In this document: positions 25,537 through 35,604 of the stretch, piece after piece
Numbering within the stretch: the first letter of the stretch is position 1
How the letters are laid out: each line of letters opens with the position of its first letter
Assembly: GCA_944322715.1 (NCBI GenBank)
Contig: CALUPT010000002.1
Coordinates: forward strand, 160,878 to 224,877
DNA length: 64,000 nucleotides
Direction of reading: 5' to 3'
Source of the DNA: an uncultured Bacteroidales bacterium
Lineage (GTDB): Bacteria; Bacteroidota; Bacteroidia; Bacteroidales; UBA932
Notes under the pieces: model-generated
Seen by the model: only the letters and a program-made list of their open reading frames with translations
The model's database searches: none
Told to the model about the DNA's origin: nothing
Made by a program: the position numbers and the translations under genes

Positions 25537-26949
25537 CTACTTTACAAAATCAATTATCTCTCCGATGGCATCTTTCGCGAAGCTTCTCTGTTCTCCGGAT
25601 GCCAGGTTCTTGATGTTCACCTCGGATCTTGCCATCTCATCTCCTCCTACGATCGAAATGAACGGAATGGCTTTCCTGTCGGCATAGTCGAACTGTTTCT
25701 TGAGCTTGGCGGTGTCAGGATAGATTTCGCATGCTACACCGTTCTCTCTGAGCTGACGTACGACAGGGACGAGGTATTTCACCTCTTCCGTACCCATATT
25801 GGCAAAAAGGATCTTCGCCGAGGAAGTCATTCCTGCAGGGAACTTTTCCAGTCCGGTCAGCACATCGTAGATACGGTCGGCGCCGAAGGATATCCCTACA
25901 CCTGACATCCCCGGAAGGCCGAAAATGCCGGTAAGGTTGTCGTAGCGTCCACCGCCGCAGATGCTTCCGATAGGGAAATCCTTGGCCTTGACTTCGAAGA
26001 TCGCCCCGGTATAATAGTTGAGCCCTCTTGCAAGCGAGAGATCCAGTTCCACTTCCTGGCTGATAGAGGCAGCCTCTATCAGCCGGTGGAGTTCGTCGAG
26101 TTCGTCAAGCCCTTTAAGGCCTGCCTGCGATACTGCTCCGGATGATGACCCTCCGGACATAAGATTCCGCATTGAAGCGAGCTTTTCGGAGAAAGTGCCC
26201 TGGAGAGTGAGTACAGGTCTGATCACCTCTACTGCATCTTCCGTAAGCCCTGCGTCCTTCATCTCCGCCTCGACTGCCTCCAGCCCTATCTTGTCGATCT
26301 TGTCAATGGCGACAGTGATCGCCACGACCTTGTCAGGGAATCCGCAGATCTCCGACAGTCCGGTCAGCACCTTGCGGTTGTTGATCTTGATGCACACCCT
26401 GATGCCGAATAGGGAAAACACCCTGTCCACTATCTGGACAAGTTCCAGTTCGTTCAGGAGGGAGCCGGACCCGATTACGTCCGCATCGCACTGGTAGAAT
26501 TCCCTGTAACGTCCTTTCTGCGGACGGTCCGCCCTCCATACCGGCTGGATCTGGTAACGTTTGAACGGGAATGTTATATCTCCCTGATGCTGTACTACGT
26601 ACCTGGCGAATGGAACGGTAAGGTCATAGCGGAGACCCTTCTCGCATACTTTCAACGACAGAGCCTTGCTGTTGTACCGGTCCGGTCCATCCCCTTCGAT
26701 ACTGAACTGTCCGAAATCAATTCCGGAGAATGCATCTCCGGAATTGAGTATCCTGAACAGGAGCTTGTCTCCCTCGTCTCCGTATTTGCCGAGAAGGGTG
26801 GCGAGATTCTCCATTGCCGGAGTCTCTATCGGCGCATATCCGTAGCACTTGAAGACGCTCCTTATCGTATCGAAGATATAGTTGCGTCCTGCCATTTCGG
26901 CCGGGCCGAAATCCCGTGTCCCCTTAGGTATGGATGGTTTCTGTGCCAT
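25537..26949 (-). CDS. hisS: Histidyl-tRNA synthetase
   Basis: Class II aminoacyl-tRNA synthetase charging tRNA-His. Motifs: KGTRDFGP at the N-terminus, [12 protein letters not shown], motif 2 [27 protein letters not shown], the histidine-specific [15 protein letters not shown] and [13 protein letters not shown], then an anticodon-binding domain to residue 470. Length is normal for Bacteroidota. It is 34 bases downstream of pgi and probably co-transcribed with it. Confidence 0.97.
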   Translation of the reverse strand: MAQKPSIPKGTRDFGPAEMAGRNYIFDTIRSVFKCYGYAPIETPAMENLATLLGKYGDEGDKLLFRILNSGDAFSGIDFGQFSIEGDGPDRYNSKALSLKVCEKGLRYDLTVPFARYVVQHQGDITFPFKRYQIQPVWRADRPQKGRYREFYQCDADVIGSGSLLNELELVQIVDRVFSLFGIRVCIKINNRKVLTGLSEICGFPDKVVAITVAIDKIDKIGLEAVEAEMKDAGLTEDAVEVIRPVLTLQGTFSEKLASMRNLMSGGSSSGAVSQAGLKGLDELDELHRLIEAASISQEVELDLSLARGLNYYTGAIFEVKAKDFPIGSICGGGRYDNLTGIFGLPGMSGVGISFGADRIYDVLTGLEKFPAGMTSSAKILFANMGTEEVKYLVPVVRQLRENGVACEIYPDTAKLKKQFDYADRKAIPFISIVGGDEMARSEVNIKNLASGEQRSFAKDAIGEIIDFVK

Positions 26950-26983
26950 ATCCGAGTCTGTTTGGTTTTCCGGCGGGCGGAAT

Positions 26984-28321
26984 CTATTTCAGCCTTTCCT
27001 GAAGTGCCTTTGCCTGCTCCTCATATCCCGGCTTGCCGAGAAGTGCGAACATGTTCTTCTTGTATGCCTCGACGCCTGGCTGGTTGAACGGATTGACACC
27101 GAGTATGTAACCGCTGATACCGCACGCTTTCTCGAAGAAATAGAAGAGTCCTCCGAGGTTGTATTCGTCTATCTTCTCGATGCTTACCTGAAGCTGAGGT
27201 ACTCCGCCGTCGATATGCGCGAGCCTTGTGCCGAGTTCAGCCATGGCGTTGCATTCCTCTACGTGCTTGCCGGAAAGGAAGTTGAGGCCATCCAGGTTCT
27301 GAGGGTCATTGTTGATGATGGTGCTGCGGTTGCTCTTCTCTACGGTCACGACAGTCTCCATAAGCATCCTGCGGCCTTCCTGTATGTACTGGCCCATTGA
27401 ATGCAGGTCTGTGGTGAATGTGACTGATGCAGGGAAGATGCCCTTGCCGTCCTTGCCTTCGGATTCTCCGTAGAGCTGTTTCCACCATTCTCCGAGATAC
27501 TGGAGCTTGGGATTGTAGCTTACGAGAATCTCGACAGTCTTGCCTGCATCGTAGAGCAGGTTCCTCATGGCGGCATATTCTACGGCAGGATTTTCCCCGC
27601 TGCGTACTGCACAGGCCTTCTCCATTTCCGCAGCGCCGCGCAGCATTGCCTTCATGTCGAATCCTGCAAGAACTATCGGCAGTATGCCTACCGGGGTGAG
27701 GACAGAGAAACGTCCTCCGACATTGTCCTCGATGACGAAAGTCCGGTATCCTTCCTGTGTCGCCAGTGACCTCAACGCCCCTTTCTTCGCATCTGTCACG
27801 GCCACAATCCTGCCTGCAGCCTCTGTCGTTCCGTATTTTTCTTCAATATACTGTTTGACAAGCCTGAAGGCCACTGCCGGTTCCGTCGTGGTACCTGACT
27901 TGGAAATCACCACTGCAGCCACATTCCTTTCTTTCATGAGGTCCATCAGCTCGCTGATATATTCCTCGGAAAGGGTATGTCCCGCAAATACGACTTCAAG
28001 CCCGTCCTTGCGGGAAAGCTGTTTTGCAAAAGAATGTGAAAGGGCTTCTATCGCACATTTCGCTCCGAGGTATGAGCCTCCGATACCGATGACCACTACA
28101 AGGTCCACCCCTTTTGCCGTCCATTCATCGCGGATCGCCTCACAGTCCGATACAAGAGAGTCAGGTGTCTGTGACGGGAGATGTTTCCAACCCAGGAAAT
28201 CGTTCCCCGCACCGTTCTCGTTTTCCAGTGTGTCGAAGGCGGCCAGGGCCTTGTCCACATATTCCTTATATTCTGCATCTTTTACAAAGGAGCTGCAGCC
28301 TCCCAGATTTACCTTTATCAT
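26984..28321 (-). CDS. pgi: Glucose-6-phosphate isomerase
   Basis: Interconverts glucose-6-phosphate and fructose-6-phosphate. 445 residues, the shorter bacterial form. Signatures: [48 protein letters not shown] and [13 protein letters not shown]. First gene of a pgi-hisS unit behind the -7 element at 28344-28351. Confidence 0.96.
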   Translation of the reverse strand: MIKVNLGGCSSFVKDAEYKEYVDKALAAFDTLENENGAGNDFLGWKHLPSQTPDSLVSDCEAIRDEWTAKGVDLVVVIGIGGSYLGAKCAIEALSHSFAKQLSRKDGLEVVFAGHTLSEEYISELMDLMKERNVAAVVISKSGTTTEPAVAFRLVKQYIEEKYGTTEAAGRIVAVTDAKKGALRSLATQEGYRTFVIEDNVGGRFSVLTPVGILPIVLAGFDMKAMLRGAAEMEKACAVRSGENPAVEYAAMRNLLYDAGKTVEILVSYNPKLQYLGEWWKQLYGESEGKDGKGIFPASVTFTTDLHSMGQYIQEGRRMLMETVVTVEKSNRSTIINNDPQNLDGLNFLSGKHVEECNAMAELGTRLAHIDGGVPQLQVSIEKIDEYNLGGLFYFFEKACGISGYILGVNPFNQPGVEAYKKNMFALLGKPGYEEQAKALQERLK

Positions 28322-28343
28322 CGCAATAGATTTTTAACGGATG

Positions 28344-28351
28344 CAAAAATA
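28344..28351 (-). promoter_or_regulatory. -7 promoter element of pgi
   Basis: On the minus strand TATTTTTG, an exact TAnnTTTG, 23 bases before the pgi start. Confidence 0.6.
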
Positions 28352-28354
28352 GAA

Positions 28355-28390
28355 ACTGTTTTGGTTTTTGTCAATAAAAACCGGAACAGT
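28355..28390. repeat. Imperfect palindrome between divergent pgi and PurF-like genes
   Basis: ACTGTT-TT-GGTTTTT at 28355-28369 pairs with AAAAACC-GG-AACAGT at 28376-28390: 13 paired bases with one symmetrical 2-base mismatch. It sits immediately upstream of the pgi -7 element, where an operator would be expected. The remainder up to 28486 holds nothing recognised. Confidence 0.6.
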
Positions 28391-28486
28391 TTGCAGACAT
28401 ATCCAGACTGTCAGGAAGATATCACGGCAGCCATTATTTTTATCCGCCACGACAGGCGCCCCGTTACAAAATTGGCAAAATATTCG

Positions 28487-28494
28487 TACTTTTG
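28487..28494 (+). promoter_or_regulatory. -7 promoter element of the PurF-like gene
   Basis: TACTTTTG, an exact TAnnTTTG, 51 bases before the ATG at 28546. Confidence 0.6.
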
Positions 28495-28545
28495 CGACGC
28501 GAGTCAGGAACGGCTCGCTTTTGCACAACATTAAACTGGATACTT

Positions 28546-29955
28546 ATGGGCGGTTTCTTCGGGACAATCTCAAAAGAGAAATGCGTGAACGACCTGTTCT
28601 ACGGCACTGACTACAACTCACACATGGGGACAAGACGCGGCGGTCTCGCCACCTACAGCAAGGAAGACGGGTTCCAGAGGTCCATACACAACCTGCAGAG
28701 CGCATATTTCAGAAGCAAGTTCGAGGATGAACTCGACAAGTTCAGCAAGGGGACATCAGGAATAGGTGTCATCAGCGACACGGACCCCCAGCCGATAGTG
28801 ATTAACTCGCATCTCGGAAAATTCGCCATAGTGACAGTCGCGAGGGTTGTGAACATGAACGAGATCGTGGATGACCTCCTGTCGAAGAACATGCATTTTG
28901 CCGAACTCAGTTCAGGCGACACCAACCAGACGGAACTGATAGCACTCCTGATAATACAGGGAAAGGATTTTGTCGATGGCATCGAGAATGTGTTCAGGAC
29001 AGTCAAAGGCTCCTGTTCAATGCTGCTGCTCACCGAAGATGGCATAATAGCGGCAAGGGACAGACTGGGAAGGACTCCGATCGTGATAGGAAAGAAGGAT
29101 GGGGCGTACGCCGCCACGAGCGAGTCGTGCAGTTTCCCTAACCTCGATTTCGAGATAGACAGGTATCTCGGGCCGGGGGAGATAGTACGGCTGCATCATG
29201 ACCGTATAGAGCAGCTCCGCAAGCCAGAGGAGAAGATGCAGATATGCTCGTTCCTGTGGGTGTATTACGGATTCCCGACTTCAAGCTACGAGGGGAGGAA
29301 TGTCGAGGAGGTCAGGTTTGAAAGCGGACTGGAGATGGGGCGGCAGGACTCCTCGGAAGTGGACTGTATCTGCGGCATCCCGGATTCTGGAGTCGGCCAG
29401 GCGCTCGGCTATTCTGAAGGCAAGGGAGTCCCTTACCATAGGGCGGTCACCAAATATACCCCTACATGGCCGCGCAGTTTCACCCCGAGCAACCAGGAAC
29501 TGAGGTCGTTGGTGGCCAAGATGAAGCTTATCCCCAACAGGGCGATGCTCCAGGGCAAGCGAATCCTTTTCTGCGATGATTCGATTGTCCGCGGGACCCA
29601 GCTCAGGGACAATGTCAGGATTCTGTTCGACTACGGGGCAAAGGAGGTGCACATGAGAATCGGCTGCCCTCCGCTTATTTACGGCTGTCCGTTCATAGGC
29701 TTTTCTGCATCCAAGACCGATCTTGAGCTGATCTCCAGACGGATAATCAAGGAATTCGAAGGTGATCCTGACAAGAACCTTGAAAAGTATGCCACGACAG
29801 GCTCTCCCGAATACCAGAGACTTGTGGATGAAATAAAGAACAGGTTCGGGCTGACCTCCCTTAAATTCAATACCATAGAGACTTTAGTCAAGGCGATAGG
29901 CCTGCCTAAGTGCAAAGTATGCACGCATTGTTTTGATGGGTCCAGCTGTTTCTGA
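28546..29955 (+). CDS. PurF-like amidophosphoribosyltransferase paralogue with degenerate glutaminase domain
   Basis: Resembles glutamine-PRPP amidotransferase (first step of purine synthesis) over its whole 469-residue length. The start at 28546 reads MGGFFGTISKEKC; in PurF the residue after Met is the catalytic Cys (MCGIxG), here Gly. The HNGNL oxyanion segment is replaced by VARVVNMNEI. The glutaminase half is thus very probably inactive. The PRPP loop is well kept (ILFCDDSIVRGTQLRDN, near 350), as are RDRLGRTPIVIGKKDGAY and a serine-glutamate pair in ATSESCSFP. The C-terminus ends in a Cys cluster, CKVCTHCFDGSSCF, which may bind metal. A longer frame begins at 28492 but lies within the promoter. 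The frame is intact, so this is a working gene with altered chemistry (ammonia use or a regulatory role), not a pseudogene. Confidence 0.85.
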   Translation: MGGFFGTISKEKCVNDLFYGTDYNSHMGTRRGGLATYSKEDGFQRSIHNLQSAYFRSKFEDELDKFSKGTSGIGVISDTDPQPIVINSHLGKFAIVTVARVVNMNEIVDDLLSKNMHFAELSSGDTNQTELIALLIIQGKDFVDGIENVFRTVKGSCSMLLLTEDGIIAARDRLGRTPIVIGKKDGAYAATSESCSFPNLDFEIDRYLGPGEIVRLHHDRIEQLRKPEEKMQICSFLWVYYGFPTSSYEGRNVEEVRFESGLEMGRQDSSEVDCICGIPDSGVGQALGYSEGKGVPYHRAVTKYTPTWPRSFTPSNQELRSLVAKMKLIPNRAMLQGKRILFCDDSIVRGTQLRDNVRILFDYGAKEVHMRIGCPPLIYGCPFIGFSASKTDLELISRRIIKEFEGDPDKNLEKYATTGSPEYQRLVDEIKNRFGLTSLKFNTIETLVKAIGLPKCKVCTHCFDGSSCF

Positions 29956-30039
29956 TTTTCCTCCTTCATAAGGCGGGGCTGAATTATCGGGGCGCGGATC
30001 AGGGCCGGAAAGGTTCACATTATTTATATTATAGGATTT

Positions 30040-30909
30040 ATGATAAAAAAGATCATTTGGACATTCTGTGCCGCAATGGCCGTAATGTCAGTATCGCCTT
30101 GTCAGGCTGGAACAGTTACCGGAAATGACGAAAGGTCCGGATCAGCCGTGTCCGGAGGCTGGAACGATGGCAGGATCAGGATTGTCGCCCACAGGGGATT
30201 CTGGAACTGCGAGGAGGCAGGATATGCCAGGAATTCAGTGGCGGCGTTGAGATGCGCCCAGGAGGCCGGTGTCTGGGGCAGCGAGTTCGATGTGAATATG
30301 ACATCGGATGGGGTTATCCTTGTATACCACGATGGCTCGATCAACGGAAAGGCCATTGACCGGAATCCTTATTCGGAATTCAAGGATGTCAGGCTCGAGA
30401 ACGGGGAGAAGATACCTGTGATCGATGACTATCTGAAGCAGGCGCTGAAACATCCCGAAACCGTCCTTGTGTATGAACTTAAAGTGCATTCGACTCCTGA
30501 AATAGAGGCAAGGCTTGTCGAAAGGACGGCGGAGAAACTCAAGGAATACGGACTTTACGATCCGGCAAAGGTTGTCTTCATTTCATTCAGCAAGTTTATA
30601 TGCGACAAGATAGCCGCGGAGATGCCTGAATTCATCTGTATGTATCTGAGGGATGATCTCGGCCCTGACCAGCTCAATAAGGATGGCATCAACGGGGTCG
30701 ACTATCATTATTCCGTCTTCGGGAAGCATCCTGACTGGCTGGGACGTATCAGGGAACTGGGTATGTTCCTCAACTGCTGGACAGTCAATGATGTGAAGGA
30801 TATGCAGGAAATGATCAGACTTGGCATAGACTGCATCACTACAGACAACCCTCTGGAGCTGAGACAGGAACTCAAGACGGCAGGAGTCGAAGAAGAGATG
30901 TCATTCTGA
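30040..30909 (+). CDS. Glycerophosphodiester phosphodiesterase, secreted
   Basis: Hydrolyses glycerophosphodiesters to glycerol-3-phosphate and an alcohol. After a signal peptide (MIKKIIWTFCAAMAVMSVSPCQAG) the GDPD barrel shows IVAHRGFWNCEEAGYARNS (catalytic HRG), WGSEFDVNMTSDGVILVYHDGSING (metal and catalytic residues) and LNCWTVND near the end. 289 residues. Probably periplasmic. The stop codon abuts that of the convergent Hsp15-like gene with no gap. Confidence 0.93.
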   Translation: MIKKIIWTFCAAMAVMSVSPCQAGTVTGNDERSGSAVSGGWNDGRIRIVAHRGFWNCEEAGYARNSVAALRCAQEAGVWGSEFDVNMTSDGVILVYHDGSINGKAIDRNPYSEFKDVRLENGEKIPVIDDYLKQALKHPETVLVYELKVHSTPEIEARLVERTAEKLKEYGLYDPAKVVFISFSKFICDKIAAEMPEFICMYLRDDLGPDQLNKDGINGVDYHYSVFGKHPDWLGRIRELGMFLNCWTVNDVKDMQEMIRLGIDCITTDNPLELRQELKTAGVEEEMSF

Positions 30910-31353
30910 TCATTCGTCATCCAGACCGAATTCATCGGCAAAGTCATCGGCGACATCGTCCGGAACATCGAAGTCCAGTGAATCCCACAGCGATTCCATC
31001 TGCCGGCGGTCCTTCTTTGTCGGCCTGCCGGTCCCGGGATCCCTCTTGAGGAAAAATGTCTCCACAGGATGCCTGAGCTTGTCCAGTTCCTCCTGTGGAG
31101 TTATGTTTTCCGCATAGTCTGAAACGAGTTTCGCGCCCACACGTTTGTCTGTCGGGGCGATGACGTTATAGGTGTACTGCACCGCCCCTTTCCTTGCGCA
31201 GATGACATCCCCCGACTTCACGGTCCTTGATGGCTTGACATCGTTCCCGTTCAGCCTTACTTTCCCTCCTTTGCAGGCATCCGTAGCATCGCTTCGCGTC
31301 TTGTAGACCCGTATCGCCCACAGATATTTGTCGATCCTTGTCTCTCCAGCCAT
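30910..31353 (-). CDS. S4-domain RNA-binding protein, Hsp15 (HslR)-like
   Basis: The S4 domain at the N-terminus (ETRIDKYLWAIRVYKTRSDA, then GGKVRLNGNDVKPSRTVKSGD) binds structured RNA; Hsp15 proteins rescue stalled 50S subunits carrying nascent chains. A basic linker (GRPTKKDRRQMESLWDSL) and an acidic tail (DDVADDFADEFGLDDE) follow. I start at the ATG at 31353 (MAGETRI); an ATG four codons earlier is also possible. It is 57 bases downstream of manA. Confidence 0.9.
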   Translation of the reverse strand: MAGETRIDKYLWAIRVYKTRSDATDACKGGKVRLNGNDVKPSRTVKSGDVICARKGAVQYTYNVIAPTDKRVGAKLVSDYAENITPQEELDKLRHPVETFFLKRDPGTGRPTKKDRRQMESLWDSLDFDVPDDVADDFADEFGLDDE

Positions 31354-31410
31354 TGACAGCAGCATTAAAGGCCCCTGCCGGGAAGGTCCTCCCGGACAGA
31401 GCCGGTAACA

Positions 31411-32583
31411 TTATTCAGCAGGGTCTTCCTTGTCTATCCCCTCGTAGTCTTCCCCTTCAAGGTACGGCTCAGTATCGGGATTGATATAGCTGTCCACTTC
31501 TTCCTGCCTTTCCACCATAGCCTCCAGAAGAAGCGTATCCCTTTCCGTCGGTACTATGAAGAAGTCCGGCATATCTGCCGGGACAAGGACCGTGTCTCCT
31601 TTGCGTACTTCAGTGGACTCCGTGGTCTTGCCTCCCTTGCAGTCAGGAACGGACACCTGGATTGATGCCCCTCCTTCCACGCACATATAGATTATGAATC
31701 CGTTGAATTTCTCCTTCGAGATCTGGAGAGGGGCGCTTACCTTCATCTCGTTGACAGTGAACTGCGGGCACTTTGCGAGTTCGCGGACAGTCCCGTCCAC
31801 CTTGCACTCATCCCCCCAGAGCGGTCCTTTTATGAAGAGGCTGTCATCGAACTTGCCGTAGTTGATAAGGTCGATTGCCTCATCAAGATGCATTTTCCTG
31901 GCCGTCTTCGGATTGAACTCCCTTCCCCAGTCATAGAGCCTGAACGTGAGGTCCGAGGACTCCTGGATCTCGGCGATGAGAAGCCCTCCGTCTGCAGCGT
32001 GTATGGTTCCGGGCACAATACGGATGGCATCCCCTTTCTTCGGGTGCAGCACATTGAGCACCTCCTCTACCGTGCCGTTGTGGCAGCGGTCATAGAGTTC
32101 CTGGGCGGATATCTCTCTGTTGAAACCTGCATATACCTTCGCTCCTTCAGCAGCATCGAGTACATACCATATCTCGCTCTTTCCGAGAGAGTCGTATCTC
32201 TGTTCCGCGACCTCATCGTCAGGATGCACCTGCACCGACAGCTTGTTCTGGATGTCAAGGAATTTGATGAGCAGAGGGAACTGTCTTCCGTATCTGTCGT
32301 AGACGTCCTCCCCCACTATCCTGTCTATATAGGTTTCCATCAGTTCGCTGATAGTGTTCCCTGCAAGCCAGCCGTTGGCCACTACGGAATCCTGGGCGCC
32401 CATATCTGCTATCTCCCAGCTTTCCCCGATGGCTTCGTCTGCTGTCAGTTTCCTTTCGTTACCGTTCTCGTCGGCCTCATAGAATTCCTTGCCGAGTTTC
32501 TTGATGAGGTTCGATCCGCCCCATACCCGCTTGGATGGTATGGGAATGAATTTCAATGGATATAACTGTTTCCTGCTCTCCAT
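31411..32583 (-). CDS. manA: Mannose-6-phosphate isomerase, class I
   Basis: Zinc enzyme linking mannose-6-phosphate and fructose-6-phosphate. The cupin core shows KFIPIPSKRVWGGSNL, LSVQVHPDDEVAEQRYDSLGKSEIWYVL (zinc ligands), VPGTIHAADGGLLIAEIQESSDLTFRLYDWGR, and a C-terminal part to residue 390 with an acidic tail. The promoter is at 32622-32629. It is divergent from rhaB. Confidence 0.94.
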   Translation of the reverse strand: MESRKQLYPLKFIPIPSKRVWGGSNLIKKLGKEFYEADENGNERKLTADEAIGESWEIADMGAQDSVVANGWLAGNTISELMETYIDRIVGEDVYDRYGRQFPLLIKFLDIQNKLSVQVHPDDEVAEQRYDSLGKSEIWYVLDAAEGAKVYAGFNREISAQELYDRCHNGTVEEVLNVLHPKKGDAIRIVPGTIHAADGGLLIAEIQESSDLTFRLYDWGREFNPKTARKMHLDEAIDLINYGKFDDSLFIKGPLWGDECKVDGTVRELAKCPQFTVNEMKVSAPLQISKEKFNGFIIYMCVEGGASIQVSVPDCKGGKTTESTEVRKGDTVLVPADMPDFFIVPTERDTLLLEAMVERQEEVDSYINPDTEPYLEGEDYEGIDKEDPAE

Positions 32584-32621
32584 AATTTCCGCCGTGAACC
32601 GGCCCTCCGTTTAAAACGGTA

Positions 32622-32629
32622 CAAAGATA
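32622..32629 (-). promoter_or_regulatory. -7 promoter element of manA
   Basis: On the minus strand TATCTTTG, an exact TAnnTTTG, 39 bases before the manA start. Confidence 0.6.
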
Positions 32630-32703
32630 GGCGTTGTCTGAAAATTTATCAAATTATACAGGCTTATTGTCAAAATCCGCATGTCCGCTCCGCCGGACAT
32701 GGC

Positions 32704-32711
32704 TAATTTTG
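32704..32711 (+). promoter_or_regulatory. -7 promoter element of the rhamnose operon
   Basis: TAATTTTG, an exact TAnnTTTG, 37 bases before the rhaB ATG at 32748. The AraC-type regulator downstream would be expected to bind upstream of it; no clear half-sites were picked out by eye. Confidence 0.6.
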
Positions 32712-32747
32712 CAGAAACTCCATAAGGAGTAAAAACCGGTGACAGGG

Positions 32748-34229
32748 ATGGAAAGCAGATGTTTCCTTGCTGTGGACCTCGGGGCCACCAGCGGAAGGAC
32801 AATGGCAGCGACATACGATGATGGGAGAATCTCGATGCGGGAACTGACACGTTTCCGTAACGATATCATCCCGTGCGGGGGCCATCTGTTCTGGGATATC
32901 GCGTCCCTGTACGGCAATATCCTCCATGCCCTCCGGAAAGCCGCGGACGAAGGCATACGGCCTGTGTCAATGGGTATTGATACATGGGGCTGCGACTTTG
33001 CGTTCTTCGGGAAGGATGGACAGCTGCTCGGTCTCCCGTACTGTTACAGGGACAGCCATACCGATGGAGCCTGTGAAAGGTTCTTCTCCAGGATGTCCAG
33101 GGAAGAGCTGTACGCCAGGACAGGCATCCAGTTCATGGATTTCAACTCCCTGTTCCAGCTCGACACGCTGATTGCCAAAGGCTGTTCCGCCCTTGAGGAC
33201 GCCGAAAAGATACTTTTCATTCCGGATGCCCTGACTTATATGCTTACCGGCAGCCAGATCTGCGAATATACGGTGGCGTCCACATCCCAGATGCTGAATG
33301 TACGGACGAAAGATTTCGATCCGGAGATACTTGCAACGCTTGGCATAGGCAGGGAGAAGTTCGGGAAAACGGTCTTTCCCGGAACCGTTGCGGGCAGGCT
33401 TACGGATCAGGTCGCCATGGAGACGGGAATGCACGCACTGGATGTGGTTGCAGTGGCCGGCCATGACACGGCATCTGCGGTGGCTGCCGTGCCTGCTTGC
33501 GGCAGGGGATATGCCTATCTCAGCTGCGGGACATGGTCCTTGCTCGGGATAGAGACGGACAATGCTGTCATCAATGACGGGAGCTTCAGGGAAAACTTTA
33601 CGAATGAGGGCGGAGTGGAAGGCACCGTAAGATTCCTGAAGAATATCTGCGGGCTGTGGATCTTTGAACAGTGCAGGAAAGAGTTCAAGAATGTCCCGGA
33701 CAACGTCGGCGAACTTGCCGCCTTGTGTACCGCCACCGATTTCGGAAGCCTCATTGACCCGGATGCCCCTTGTTTCAGCCATCCCGCTTCAATGACGGAG
33801 GCTGTTTGCAGCTATTGCACGGCGACCGGGCAGGACGTTCCGCAGTCGCCGGCCGAGTATGTCCGCTGCATCTTCAGAAGCCTTGCATTGAGGTACAGAC
33901 AGGTCCTCGGCGTACTTAATGACATGATGCCAGGAAATATCGACAGGCTCCATGTGATAGGAGGAGGTTCGCTTAATGCCCATCTAATGCAATATACGGC
34001 CAACGCCACAGGCATTCCGGTGATTGCCGGACCGGCCGAATGCACGGCTCTCGGGAATGTGCTTCTGCAGCTCAAGGCGGCAGGTATAGCGGATGGGACA
34101 GACAGGATAAGGGAAATTGCGCGCGCTTCCGTCAATGTAAGGGAATACCTTCCGCAGGACATGGAGGAATGGGACAGGGCATATTCCGTTTTCCTTGAAA
34201 TACAGGATGCCTGCCGGTCGGGTTCATGA
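32748..34229 (+). CDS. rhaB: Rhamnulokinase
   Basis: Phosphorylates L-rhamnulose. FGGY-family kinase: FLAVDLGATSGRTM at the N-terminus, MGIDTWGCDFAF, AVAGHDTASAVAAVP, YLSCGTWSLLGIE and LHVIGGGSLNAHLMQYTANATG. 493 residues from the ATG at 32748; a GTG three codons upstream is less likely. It leads rhaB-rhaA-rhaD. Rhamnose would come from the rhamnogalacturonan part of pectin, degraded by the locus at the start of the window. Confidence 0.95.
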   Translation: MESRCFLAVDLGATSGRTMAATYDDGRISMRELTRFRNDIIPCGGHLFWDIASLYGNILHALRKAADEGIRPVSMGIDTWGCDFAFFGKDGQLLGLPYCYRDSHTDGACERFFSRMSREELYARTGIQFMDFNSLFQLDTLIAKGCSALEDAEKILFIPDALTYMLTGSQICEYTVASTSQMLNVRTKDFDPEILATLGIGREKFGKTVFPGTVAGRLTDQVAMETGMHALDVVAVAGHDTASAVAAVPACGRGYAYLSCGTWSLLGIETDNAVINDGSFRENFTNEGGVEGTVRFLKNICGLWIFEQCRKEFKNVPDNVGELAALCTATDFGSLIDPDAPCFSHPASMTEAVCSYCTATGQDVPQSPAEYVRCIFRSLALRYRQVLGVLNDMMPGNIDRLHVIGGGSLNAHLMQYTANATGIPVIAGPAECTALGNVLLQLKAAGIADGTDRIREIARASVNVREYLPQDMEEWDRAYSVFLEIQDACRSGS

Positions 34230-34347
34230 GCGGACCGTGCGATCGACCGGACATGGGGGGGTCGGACAGAAGAACGGGATGCCGTTGAATGAAAGAGAAA
34301 TGTAGATTGACGGATCTATCTGCATATATTGGATAAAAGAAGGAACC

Positions 34348-35604
34348 ATGAAGGAAAAACTGGTAGAACAGGCATACGCGATAGCGAGGGAACGCTATGC
34401 CGGACAGGGAATCGATACGGACAGGGCGATGGAATCGCTGCAGGCGATCAGCCTTTCACTGCACTGCTGGCAGACTGATGATGTGACAGGGTTCGAGAAA
34501 CTTTCAGGAGCCCTTTCCGGCGGCATCCAGGCCACGGGAAACTATCCCGGAAAAGCCAGGAACATCGATGAGGTCAGGATGGACATCCTCAAGGCGATGT
34601 CATTGATCCCGGGCAGGCACAGGCTTTCCCTCCATGAGATATACGGGGATTTCGGGGGTGAGGCAGTGGACCGCGACCAGGTGGAACCGAGACATTTCCA
34701 AAGTTGGATAGACTGGGGCCGCTGGCATGGTGTCATGCTGGATTTCAACTCCACGTCATTCTCCCATCCCAAGAGCGGAAACCTTACCCTTTCCAACCCG
34801 GATGACGGAATCCGGAATTTCTGGATAGAGCATACAAAGCGGTGCAGGGCTGTCGCTGATGCCATAGGCAAGGCGCAGGGGGATCCGTGCATAATGAATA
34901 TCTGGATACATGACGGGAGCAAGGATATCACTGTCAACAGGATGAAGTACCGCCGGATACTGAAGGAGTCGCTTGATGACATATTCAGCACGGAATATGC
35001 CGACATGAAGGACTGTCTCGAGAGCAAGGTATTCGGCATAGGTCTGGAGAGTTACACGGTGGGCAGCAATGACTTCTATATCGCATACGCCACCCGGAAC
35101 AACAAGATAGTGACCCTTGACACCGGACATTTCCATCCTACCGAAAGCACTGCCGACAAGGTCTCGTCCCTGCTTCTGTTTTCTCCTGAACTGATGCTCC
35201 ACGTCAGCCGTCCTGTGAGATGGGATTCCGACCATGTAGTGACAATGAATGATGAGACCCTCGATCTGTGCAAGGAGATTGTGCGGTGCGATGCCATCGG
35301 CAGGGTCCACGTCGGTCTCGACTTCTTCGATGCGAGCATTAACAGGATAGGGGCATACGTGACGGGGGCCAGAGCCACCCAGAAATGCCTCCTCCAGGCT
35401 TTGCTCGAACCGCTCGGCATACTGCGGAAATACGAGTCGGAGGACAAGGGTTTCGAGAGACTTGCCCTTCTTGAAGAATCCAAGTCCATGCCGTGGAACG
35501 CCGTCTGGGACATGTTCTGTCTGCGCAACGGCGTACCGGCGGGAGATGGCTTTATCCCCGAGGTGGAAAAATATGAACGTGAAGTGCTTTTGAAAAGACA
35601 ATGA
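34348..35604 (+). CDS. rhaA: L-rhamnose isomerase
   Basis: Converts L-rhamnose to L-rhamnulose. The 418-residue protein has the family start KLVEQAYAIARERYA, LSLHCWQTDDVTGFE, NYPGKARN, metal-site segments NIWIHDGSKDITVNR and LDTGHFHPTESTADK, and LHVSRPVRWDSDHVV. It follows rhaB after 118 bases; that gap contains a run of seven G (34255-34261) and no other signal I recognise. Its stop overlaps the rhaD start. Confidence 0.97.
   Translation: MKEKLVEQAYAIARERYAGQGIDTDRAMESLQAISLSLHCWQTDDVTGFEKLSGALSGGIQATGNYPGKARNIDEVRMDILKAMSLIPGRHRLSLHEIYGDFGGEAVDRDQVEPRHFQSWIDWGRWHGVMLDFNSTSFSHPKSGNLTLSNPDDGIRNFWIEHTKRCRAVADAIGKAQGDPCIMNIWIHDGSKDITVNRMKYRRILKESLDDIFSTEYADMKDCLESKVFGIGLESYTVGSNDFYIAYATRNNKIVTLDTGHFHPTESTADKVSSLLLFSPELMLHVSRPVRWDSDHVVTMNDETLDLCKEIVRCDAIGRVHVGLDFFDASINRIGAYVTGARATQKCLLQALLEPLGILRKYESEDKGFERLALLEESKSMPWNAVWDMFCLRNGVPAGDGFIPEVEKYEREVLLKRQ

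Noticed and set aside
28492..28545. Upstream extension of the PurF-like gene supplying an N-terminal Cys
   Set aside because: The extension overlaps the promoter and reads MRRESGTARFCTT, which does not restore the MCGI motif.
28546..29955. PurF-like gene as a pseudogene
   Set aside because: The frame is complete, the PRPP loop is conserved and the start has its own promoter.
34255..34261. Seven-G run between rhaB and rhaA
   Set aside because: Intergenic, far from the rhaA start and not at a promoter spacer, so no effect can be argued.
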